Shown here piece by piece: positions 50,901 through 61,591 of a stretch of 64,000 bases of DNA. The translations under genes and the position numbers were made by a program. How positions within the stretch are numbered: the first letter of the stretch is position 1; each line of letters starts with the position of its first letter. The notes beneath the pieces are model-generated. The model was given only the letters and a program-made list of their open reading frames with translations, had not been told where the DNA came from and searched no databases. Source of the DNA: Hybos culiciformis (Eukaryota > Arthropoda > Insecta > Diptera > Hybotidae); NCBI GenBank assembly GCA_964007475.1, contig OZ023274.1, forward strand, positions 91,783,213 to 91,847,212, read 5' to 3'.

Positions 50901-53900
50901 ACATTGAAGAAAATACTATAATTCGTAAAGGATTATCTGTTATTATTAAATCAAATGGCGAAGATATATAAATGTACTTAAGGCTTACAAATGTTTATTC
51001 CTGGAAATATCTTCCCACGAATTTTTCAAAAGCATATAATAAACTATAATTTGATAAAAATAAAAATGTCTCCTACACATACAATGTGTATATATGCACA
51101 TAAATATCCTGTGAGAATATTTTTCCGATACCCTAAAATAATTTCACATTTTAACATGTATAACGTATAAAACATAAAACATATTAATCGTTTTAGCTCT
51201 TAATTCAAATCGGAAACAAATTTTTACTTATTGTCATAAAATGCAATCCTTGTAGCAAGGTTTTCACTTTTAACGAAAATAGTTGGGTTTTTTTTTTTTT
51301 GTATCTTTTAAATTACTTATAGAATTTGTCATTTTTATAAAAATATTGTCATACATGAATGAATTTGAGGAATAAAAAAAAAAATCACCCTCTTTTCACA
51401 TATATAAACTAACGTTTTCAAATTTACAGGTAATATTTTAAGTATACAGTGTAATTTTTTTTTTAAACGCACTGCTGGTTGATATTACCTATGGCTATGT
51501 ATCTTACGTGAAGCGAATTATCTTTTGGTTATTTTTATATTCTACTGAAAGGTTTTTAGATTTCATTAAATTCATTTCACTAGAACTACAATTTAAAGTA
51601 TTATTTATTAATTGTTTTTATGTATGAAAGAAATATAAGTTTTGGTTTTTAAAATTAATGGAATTTTTATGAAAGTTATGGTACGACCTTAAAAACGATT
51701 TATGTAACAGCAATGTTGATAATCAAAAAGTTTTGAATTATGTGCGGTATGAAAATTTAAAATAAATATTGTTTGATTAATTGGAAATTCTTGATTGATA
51801 AGTTTTAAGTATTCATGAACTAATGTTGAGATATTCTTATTCGTCGTTAGTATCTCTAATCTTTTATGCTCGCTTTTATGTAAATTTTAGATGAATTTTT
51901 TTAGGTTGGCACAAAATATAGAGGAATCAAATCCTGTTTGCATTTCGCGCTTCTAGATTCTACTGTATTTATTATTAAAATCAAAAGAAAAATTCATTAA
52001 AAGGATGTATGTTTTAATTGAAATAAAAATACTCAATTAATCTACCTATACCTACATTTTATTTCTAACGTTTTTGTGGTTTTATAATAATAATGGAACT
52101 TCCGTATTATTACTTTTTTAATAGTTTTTTTATAAATATAATCAAATATTAATTTTTTAAAAAGAATATACAACATAGTGAAAAGTAATGAAAGGGTCTA
52201 ACGTAGTTAAAATATTTTACTTTTTATAAAAATATATGTATCTCAATTTTTTATCATATGATGATCAACTTTTTGAATCTCAAAATGAAAATTTGTATTT
52301 TTTTTTTCATCAAAACTTATATTTATGAAGGTCGATTGTTATTTCATAATTTCATTTCCTTTCTTATATGGTAAATAAAGGACAATTTTGACTTTTAAAA
52401 CTTGATAGTTTTTTTTTAACATTTTGCTTCTGAACAATAAACAAAATGAACTTAAAACTTGATTCTTATTACTCCTCTTCTTACTACTACATCTCCTAAT
52501 CTTACTTACTTCGAAAGTTCATTTGGTGTTGAACAAAACTGGGTATAAGGATTTATTTTTTATAATTTTTCTTAAAAATACTATTTTTCCATAAAACTGT
52601 AAGAATCTGCGCTAGCATTTTGGTAATAACTTTTAAATAGAACCCCAATTGCTAATAAATGAAATCACTTGACCTTTCGATACATAAAAGAATAAAATTA
52701 TGTTCTTGAAAATTGGGATAAATTTCATAACCGCTTGGTAAAAGTTATTGTGTATAACTTTTTAATTCATTTGATATGAGTTTTATACTCATATTAAGAT
52801 GGTTTGATGCGTATCAAACGAGGTATCATTCCTTTTTCAACATGAAATTTAACATTATAATGGTTAGGAATAAGAAAAACAGATGCATTTATTGTGTTGT
52901 TTTTTTTTTAACTTCCGTTCATCAAGGACTTTTTAGGTGAAAAAGACAATCATTAAGTGGTATGTCACACAAAAGAGTTATATACATCATAAAATTTTCT
53001 CTGTTCTATTAATAAATAAAAATACCAGACGCATATACACAATAATATGATTAGCCAATAAAGATAAACTCCATCTATATTTATTTTCAGTTTTTTTAAT
53101 TTTTGGTTTACATCATATGTACAATTATAGTTTTTACTAAATTATTTTTTTTGAAGATAATGTAAATTTCTCGTTAAATATCTTTATCAACAAAAGTTTC
53201 TAGTGAGCATCCAATCTTGTATCTGAATTAATTTACATATAATTGAATCATAGCTTCTGAACTGAATTTAATACTATTCGTATTTTTAAGTTCAATAAAT
53301 GTAAAACAAATATTTTGTTGACTCCTTTTTATATTAGTAAATGTGGTTTAAGTATATATTTACTATAATAATGTAAGAGAATAGGGTTTTTAATGGCAAT
53401 ATTCCCTAATCTTACTGCAATCCTAATGCAAAGGCTAAAAATAAACCTGAATCTCTTAGCATTGTAATCATTCCTAGTGAAATACAAATTGATTCATTCA
53501 TTTTTAACAATATTAGTATATAGTTATTATAATTATTAAAATAAATTCTACGATTTAACTGGTTTCTTATATTTGACTAATTTAATAAGGACTGATACTA
53601 TAACTATTTATTCAGTCATTTTAATTCAACATTATAATTAAAAAATATGTTTCTTCATTTTTGGATTTACAACGCAGTTATTCTGGATAAAAATTTTTTT
53701 TTCATGTTCCAAAACCCACTTAAAGACAATAACAAAGAGTAATTAGGTGATTGTTGATTACTGATAAGAAAATAAATTTATTAATTTGTTATAGTGTTTT
53801 TTCTCTTGTTCTCTTGTTGTTATAATTTTAAAAGAATGATCAAAAGGAAATGATATTCGTTGAACAAAAATTGTTATTGTACTATTTTTCCTCAATAAAA

Positions 53901-53903
53901 TTG
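47918..53903. other. AT-rich non-coding stretch
   Basis: No gene is called. Reading frames are short and AT-only. Short patches with more G+C (49630-49760, 52480-52550) have no open frame or splice support. Confidence 0.6.
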
Positions 53904-53934
53904 TATATAAAGCGCCTGGCTGCTGATAAATTCA
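53904..53934 (+). promoter_or_regulatory. Candidate TATA box and start site
   Basis: TATATAAAG at 53904-53912 is followed by a relatively G/C-rich AGCGCCTGGCTGCTGATAAA and then TCAAGT, whose A at 53934 lies 30 bp after the first T of the TATA box. That is the canonical insect spacing. TATA-like strings are very common in such AT-rich DNA; only the spacing, the GC-richer spacer and the ATG 22 nt downstream make it notable. Confidence 0.25.
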
Positions 53935-53955
53935 AGTACTATCTTAATAAGTGTT

Positions 53956-54144
53956 ATGCTAAAGACTACGTTTTACAAAATTTGCACTTGCATCCTGAAT
54001 TATTTTATATTATTTGACTTTATTATCGTTTTGAAGAATTTGTGTGGTCTAAGGACTCACATTACGACCATATTAGTTATATATAAATCATTAATAAAGG
54101 TTATCAATATTATTGCAAATAATTTTGTAGGTAAAGGTTATTGA
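53956..54144 (+). CDS. Possible small hydrophobic protein frame (62 codons)
   Basis: The ATG at 53956 lies 22 nt after the predicted start site. The 62-codon frame begins MLKTTFYKICTCILNYFILF, giving a hydrophobic N-terminal stretch, followed by LRTHITTILVIYKSL and a second hydrophobic patch. A donor-like TAG|GTAAAG occurs at about 54129, near the end. No mature domain or cysteine pattern is recognised. Codon use is close to AT background, and the hydrophobic core contains an Asp. It is suggested only by its position behind the TATA-like site. Confidence 0.13.
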   Translation: MLKTTFYKICTCILNYFILFDFIIVLKNLCGLRTHITTILVIYKSLIKVINIIANNFVGKGY

Positions 54145-57100
54145 AAAAAAACGCAAAACAAGATGATTGATAAACATATAATATACTTAAAAAAAATATA
54201 TATTTTCCGGGAAATTGCTTGCAAATCATTTGCATTATGTAAATGTCAAGTTTATTTTGGAGAGTTAAAATTTTCTACTTTCTTTCCTTTGGAATCAAAT
54301 TGAATGCTTAATGGGTATATTTAAGGAAAAGAAATTTATTATTTGTGAAAATTGAGCTCTTATGCTGATAATTTGTACATAATTTTCTTTAACAAGAGAG
54401 ATGATTTCGTGATTAATAAGAGTTTTAATGGAAATAAGTGTAAAACTTGAAATGACTATGTCTTTAGTCAGATGTGCAGTTATATGAAGTCAATAATTAT
54501 TGGAACTCTTATATTTATTTTAAATGCACCTAGTTTTGAGCCTTACGGAAGCTATTTGGGAAGTAAACGATTATTTCATTTCTATTCATCGATATTTCAA
54601 TTTTATTTATATGGCTTGATATTTGATATAAATCCATAGAAAAAAAAAGTACCTACATATAACAATAATAAATCATAATAAAAATTTAATTATAACTTTT
54701 TTTGGAAATCTGTATTGAATTAATCTTTTTTAATCAATTTTCTATTTTATTGTCTTCTCTTACGACTAATAGTTTTTTGAATAAACAAACATAAAAATAA
54801 TTCAAAAACAATAATTTTTTTATTTCTACATTATTCATTCAAATTATAAATATATGGATATGTATGTATTTTATATATATGTAGCCATGAGGATTAAGAA
54901 GACATAAGAATTTCAGATATGAATTTTTTTTTTTCATTAATAAAACAAATAAAAATTTTGTTTCAAAAGATTTCTTAGCAAAAAAAAAAAACACAAAATA
55001 AAAATTTAAAAAAAATAAACAACAAGATTTGTGAGTCTAATCTCAATAACTCTTAAAAAATTTAAATGAAATAATATTATATATAATTCTCTTAAAAAGT
55101 TTGTTTAAAAGGAATTGAAATTCTATAAATATTAAAATATCAGATTAACAAATAGATTGATAATACTTTGTTGGAATTGAGACTCTAAACATATTTTTCG
55201 TTGTTGTTTTTTGACAGTAAAAAAAAAAGAAAAACTATAATATGTTGAATTGAAAAACGAGAATATGTTAAGATGATTGATTTTTAAACAATATTTTGGA
55301 AGGCCAGTAAGCAGTAGACCTTAATCTTTATGTAGTAGGATATCTTTACAAGAGCCAGTTCCATTGATTCGTCTCCAACATTATTTGAAAATATTTAGCT
55401 GTCAAATATAATATTTAACTATACTTCAAATCGAACAATTAATTATTGTAAAATTAAATATCTGTATAAAGAACAACTTCTAATGTAGGTATATTTATTG
55501 AGTTAAATACCAAATCTAATCTAATATTATTAAAATTTTGATTTTCAGCTATAATAATTTTCTAAAAATTTGCTGGTTTTTAATAGATGGACTTTTCGGG
55601 TTTTATTTTGAAAGACATAAACCACCCGCATTTTTATTTAGCTTTTGTCACAAATTTTTTTTTATTTTGTTTTGTTTTCTTTTTTTTTTTTTCTTCTTTC
55701 AAGCAGACAAAATGTGGAACAAGTTTAAAATCTCATAATAAATCTTTCAGCTTATCATCATATCTTATTATTATTTGCTTATAAAAAAAAAAATAGTTTT
55801 TTTTTTTTGGTTATTTTTAATAAACTATTAAGCCCACAAAAAAAAAAAAATTAATTCCTTTAATACTCGTAAGTTAGTAGCTTAATTTTTTTAGTATTTT
55901 CAAATATATGTATATAAATTTGTTTTTTCTGCTTTTTTAAAAAGGAAAGGGAATAAAGTTTTCGAAATTTTTGAGAAAAAAAAAATCTTTAAGAGAAATA
56001 TATATTTTTGAATTAATAATTATTATTAATATTTTTTTTTGTTAATACTGCTATATAATTCTATATACAACATAGACTAAGATAATATTTTATAATTTAA
56101 TAAGCCAGTGAATTTAGATAAATTCGATTCCATCGTCGAGATGTCAGATTTTTTTTTAGTGTCGAATTGAATTTTTATATATATAATATAGTTTTATAAT
56201 AAATGTTTAAAATGTTTGTTCCTGAAATTCGTTTTATTTACCACCAAAAATTAAGTTTTCAAATAAATGGGAAAATTTCCCTTAAAACAGCTTCCAAACT
56301 AAAAATTATAAAAAAAAAAAATTCTGAACATAACAATAACAAAAACTGAGGCTCCGTTGTGATTGTGACTTTTGACTATACTTTTCGGGCTCCAAATATT
56401 AGACAAAAATTTAGACCTATTATGCTTCAAAACTATAATTTCTTCTAGGATTTAGTACTATACGTAAAATAGCTACTAAAATTTATAATTTCAAACATTT
56501 TGTCAAAAATAATTAAAAATTTTCAAGGTAAGTATTTTTAGTAACAAACAAAATATATATAATATCATTTCATTAACTCTAAAATATTGAAATTCTTTTT
56601 CATTATAGTGGAGACGAAGTGAAATAATGTATATTTTAAAACCACACAAGAGATTAAGGTTTTTGGCTTTTTTCTTAAAAAAAAAAAAGAAAAAAAAAAG
56701 AAATCACACAAGCTTGTTATGTATGGGATTTAATAAATTTATAATGAAAATAAGATTAAATGTTTAAGAAAATATTATTCCATATATATTTATTTTTTGT
56801 TTAATTAAAAGAATTTCATATACTTAATGTATTTAAATATATAGAGAACCATATTATAAAATATGATTTAATATAATTATATGTATCTTTTTTTATTTTC
56901 TTTAAATGAATCCATTTTCAAATTTCAACTAATTTCATAATATATATATATATATTTTTAAAAAAGTCTTATTTATGAAACATAAAGCTTTTGAAACTTT
57001 TTGAATTAGTAAATTAAGTATGTATTTATTTACTTTTTTTTTAATTTTAAACGAGGTTTGCCAGATAATTATAATTATTTTTTTAAAAATAACTTAATTT

Positions 57101-60100
57101 TTGATTGAATATGAATTCAAATATTATGATTTTAAAAACATTGTTTTGCAAAAATTTATTTAAAACATTTTAACACATCATAGAGAAAATGATTTTTTAG
57201 TTTTGATTTTAAATTGAATCATTTTTAATTTATCAAGGTTGAAAATAAATAGAATATTAGCATTAAAACATTGAATTCATCTTAACTATAGAACACAGGA
57301 CTATTATGCGTTAAATTTGCTTTGAAACGAAACAGATTAATATTGTGGACTTATAAAAATGTCATATAAATATAATTTAAAATATTTTAACTTTAAGCTG
57401 TTGGTTTCGATGAATTAATTTTTGTTCGGGCTCATTAAATAGATATAACTAAACAATATTACAATTTTTATTAAATTTTATGTCAAAAATTCGTGCAACG
57501 AGATGAACCCTTAAATTGTTTTGCATATCAAAACATGAAATATAAAAATGAACTTAAGAAATTTCTTTCCCATTGGCATTTAAATGAAAAATTATTCATC
57601 TCTTATATAATTTTAATTTTTTTTTTTGGATATATAATGACAATTGACGATTGATATAAAATGAGGTTTTTTTTTTGTTAATAATCTTAAGCTATATATA
57701 CCTGACGCATTCCCAACAATGTAACCAATACGTACATATATCTCTTTAATATTTAATTTAATTTTTTAAATATTATTTAGTCTCGATATACCCTTAAAAC
57801 ATTTTGCTTATTAAAATAAAAAAAACTAAAATAAAAATAAATAATAATAAAGGCAATATTTTAATTTTTGAGATAAAATTATAATATAGTATAACCAAAA
57901 AGACTACTGGTTTCCTAAAGGAAGTTTATTTTAAACTACAAAAAAAAAATAAAAATTGTTTTTTTTGTTTTTTCTTTTAATCAGTCATTATAAATGTCTT
58001 GGTTACAATTTATTTTACTTTCTTAATTCCCTTAAGTATATTAAAGTTTATATATACATAAAAAAAAAACAATTTTTTTTGTTTTTAATTCTGTTTGAGA
58101 TTTCTATACGTGCATATTTTAGCTCCTTTTTCGACCTGATTTTAGCCCTTAAGGAATTCCTAAGTACACGCATGAACATTTAAAGCTCTTCTTGATATAT
58201 AGATATTTTTTTTTTCGTTTTATACTGTTGATCTTTAATTTTATTTTAACACAAATTTGATTTTTAAAAGAGTGCTAAAGCGGTTTGCCACGAGTAAAAT
58301 GTAAAAGAATAAAGATAAACAAAATGTTTTTTAAACCTTAGAAAGCCACATTCCTTGGAAAATATTTTCTGACTGAATGCCGGAATCAGAATATAAGTTA
58401 GAAAATTATCTAATTATATCAAAGTTAGTGTGTATAATTTACATAACGTCAAATAACTGAATTCCTAAAACGGCAGACTTACGCTTGACCTAAGTAGTTC
58501 TTTAGAGAGATAAAAAATGGTTATATAGTAAGTCTTGTCTTCACCCAGAAAAGCTCAGTTCTTTGTTTAGCGAAATCAATAATTTTTGTTCCAATGCTTC
58601 TGCTAATACGCTGATAATATCATATACTTATTGAATCAAATTTATACCAATAATATAAAATTACATATTTTTTGTCGGCAATAAAGAATTTTTGTCCAAA
58701 AAAAAAAAAAAAAACACAAAATAACAAAAATAATACATTACTACAAAATTCTTATTGCTTAAAGTCACAAAAATCTGGGTTGTTTAACTTAAAGTCTGAA
58801 AAACATATTTGCGATTAAAAAAAAAAAAGCATTTTTTATATATAAATTTCGTAAGCGAATATTTCGTCATTTCTTAATCGTTTTTCTGTTTGGTCACCAT
58901 ATAATTTCCTAATTTTTTGGTTATCCATTTTACACGTGTTACTGTCTTTGTTCATGTCAAAAGAAATAAAATTTGATCAAAATTTTTAATTGAAGCCCTA
59001 AGGATTTTCTTTTTAATTTTAAATTTTTCCTTGTTTTTTTTTTTTGAAACATTTAATTTGATGAGATTACCAAAACGATGGCATAAACTCTTAATCTTAA
59101 TATCGATTACTTTTATTGATTATTCGATTTGAAGTTAAATAAATGGATAATGGTTTTTCGTAATTTTCATGTTTTGAATAAATACGTTCCAAAAAAAAGA
59201 AGTGTTGAATGAAAAAGTAGTCTTGATATTTCTCTCTAGATAACGCATTCGGATCGGATCTAAATTTTAACATAAAAAATAACAATTGTATCTGATAGAT
59301 GAATTTTCGCCAGAAACTGATAGATACTTTTGGTTTTCGATTGCCAGAAATTATGTACAGGGTATATTTAAAGTAAGAGAACGTCAAAAATTATAATCAT
59401 CAAACCAAAAATTGGAAGCAACAGTACAACAAGAATAACTTTTTTATTTTTATTAATATTTAAAAAAAAAAAGCGGATAGGTTAAAAAAAAAAATATTTT
59501 CGTTAACTTTTTCGTTTGACCTTCTTTTAAATATGTACAAAAAAAAAAACATATTTTTTTGTATGCTTTTAATTATCTTGTAATCCAGTTCCGTTCACAC
59601 ATTATAAAAAAAACACACATATATAAATATATTTAAATATTTATCGTTTGCACCAGATACACATGGCGTTTAAAAATATTTATATTCTAAATTTTTTTCA
59701 TAATATAAATAAAAAATCCTAGAAGTTCGATAAAAGATAAGCTCTTGTTTCTTTTTTTTGTTTTTTTAATTTTTTTTAAATTTATTATTTATAAACACAC
59801 ATTAACATTTTTATAATTCTGATTAAAATAAATTTACTTCATACAATGTTATGGTAAAATGTTGTATTTTAAGTTAGTAGGGTGTACAACAATGTATCTG
59901 GTAAATATGTAGTAATTTTTTATTGGAATGGATAACTAAATGTTTAAAACAGTATAATAAATTAGTAATAATTCTGATTTTTATTATTTTATTAACTAAT
60001 CACTCACTTACATTGTATCCGAATTTATTCATTTTATTCAATAGAATTTATATATTCTGACATAATTATGATATTATTTGTTCAAATAATTTTAAAACAA

Positions 60101-60243
60101 AATTGTTTATGAGTTTTTTGACTTTATTTTATTTTAAAAAAAATTTATTGTGTATTAATGTTCATTCACAATATTTGTCAATATTATTGGAAAATTTGAA
60201 ATAATTTTAATCAAACTCATAAATTATTCAATTCAATTATAAT
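54145..60243. other. AT-rich non-coding stretch
   Basis: No gene is called. There is a strong acceptor string (TTTTTTCTTCTTTCAAG) near 55702 with only 12 open codons after it, and a good donor string CAAG|GTAAGTAT at 56527 with no open exon before it. The remainder is AT homopolymer and TA repeats. Confidence 0.6.
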
Positions 60244-60474
60244 TTAATAAGTTTGTAAATAATAATAAAAATTGTAAATTATATGAATAATTTTCTGTTT
60301 ATGATGGAAAACGCCAATTATTGACAAAATATATAAATTAAACCAATGCATTAAAGAATAATCTAATTCTATTAATAAATATAAATCTAATCCAGGCTCA
60401 ACAGTGGGTTGAGAAAATTGCAGATGTATAGTTTTTCCTATACTTAATTCTTCGAATTTTCTTTTAAAGACCAA
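60244..60474 (-). other. Coding-like island, possible exon or pseudogene fragment
   Basis: A minus-strand frame without an ATG at its start includes KFEELSIGKTIHLQFSQPT and then VEPGLDLYLLIELD, with varied codons (GAG, CCT, GGA, CTG, CAA, CCC). The stretch LQFSQPTVEPG..L.L.I loosely resembles the strand-turn-strand pattern (FS...V.PG..V.L.I) common in macroglobulin and thioester-protein domains. The similarity is weak and made by eye. The downstream half turns AT-rich and hydrophobic before the stop. No clear acceptor or donor was found. It may be a decayed gene fragment or chance. Confidence 0.2.
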
Positions 60475-61366
60475 TGTGTTTTTAAAATTAAATAATAAAC
60501 ATTTATTATATTTATGATTGAAAGAATATTATTAACCTATAGCATATACATAAAAACATAGTAAGAAGAATAAATTATTAAAAGAATTCTACAATTAAAA
60601 TCAAGCTGGACATTGGTATAAATATCTTCTATATTCATCTTGACAATCTCATAATTCTTAACTCTCTATCCCATATTTTATGTAAAATATATATTTCGTT
60701 ATTTCATATTCTTAAAATAATAATATTGTTAAATTAAGTCTGCGCTTATTAAATTGATTTGAATAAAATGTTAATTTTACTGAGCTAAAATTAACAAAAC
60801 ATGAGAAAATGTGATAATAATGGGGCGGATGATAAAAAGCTAAAAATATAATAATGTATGTATGTATAATGTTAAAAAAAAAAATTAATTTTAAACTATA
60901 TGTTGATGAATGAGCCATGAAATTATTAAAGCAATTAATAAAAATAAAAAAAATAAAAATAAAATTAAATAATGAGTAATCTTATAAAATTAAAAAAAAA
61001 AAAAACTGAAATTATAATATTCTGGAAAAATAATACATATTATTAAAATAAGAAATATATAGCTTAAAAATTGATAAGAAATTAAATTAGTTTTTAAATT
61101 TTTATCTAGTTTTATTTATGAGCAATTTGTTTTCATAGTTTTTTATCGCGGATAAGGCACTTTGAGGAAAGGGATCTATGAATGATTAATGTTTTTCTGT
61201 TGTTTTTATTCGATTCTATATAATTATTATGTTTGTGGGTATTGCAAATTCTTACTTTGATGAAAGTGACCATTATTATTGCTGCAATCAGCTGTTTAAA
61301 ACATTGATGTTGGTGGAAACTAAAATGAAGTATAGAAGTAGCTTATAATACGAAATGGAGCAATAA
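60475..61366. other. AT-rich stretch with a coding-like tail
   Basis: Mostly AT-rich. From about 61233 a plus-strand frame reads plausibly (including ANSYFDESDHYYCCNQLFK) up to a stop at 61348. It is in the same frame as the coding-like island that follows at 61367. Confidence 0.45.
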
Positions 61367-61591
61367 ACTATTAAAGTATTAGTGAAAAATGATCGAAAAG
61401 TTCTACATTTTAGTGATGCTGATGAAGAGCGCCTGCAAAATTCATCTAGTGGCAAAAGTGGAAGGCAATTGAAATTAGGAGAATCTGATAATGATAATAA
61501 TTTTAAGATGGAAGAATATTGGTTTTTTATAAACAATTTTCTATTGTCTATTATGTTATATATATTGACATTAGGCGCCAACACTGGATGA
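61367..61591 (+). other. Coding-like island, possible decayed gene
   Basis: The frame opens after a TAA at 61364 and runs to TGA 61589-61591. Its central part includes NDRKVLHFSDADEERLQNSS and then GKSGRQLKLGESDNDN. This is a polar, acidic, Ser/Gly-rich segment with varied codons (CGC, CTG, GGC, AGG, GAG), followed by a hydrophobic stretch beginning EEYWFFINNFLLSIML. There is no ATG at the start. An AG at 61381-61382 could be an acceptor but has no polypyrimidine tract. The preceding in-frame segment from about 61233 is also coding-like and is interrupted by two stop codons, which suggests a pseudogene. The family is not recognised. Confidence 0.3.

Noticed and set aside
55686..55738. Strong acceptor TTCTTCTTTCAAG followed by a short open frame
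   Set aside because: The frame closes after about a dozen codons (MWNKFKIS) and nothing downstream supports a terminal exon.
56527..56534. Perfect-looking donor CAAG|GTAAGTAT
   Set aside because: There is no open reading frame or acceptor before it that would define an exon. Isolated GTAAGT strings are expected in 64 kb of AT-rich sequence.
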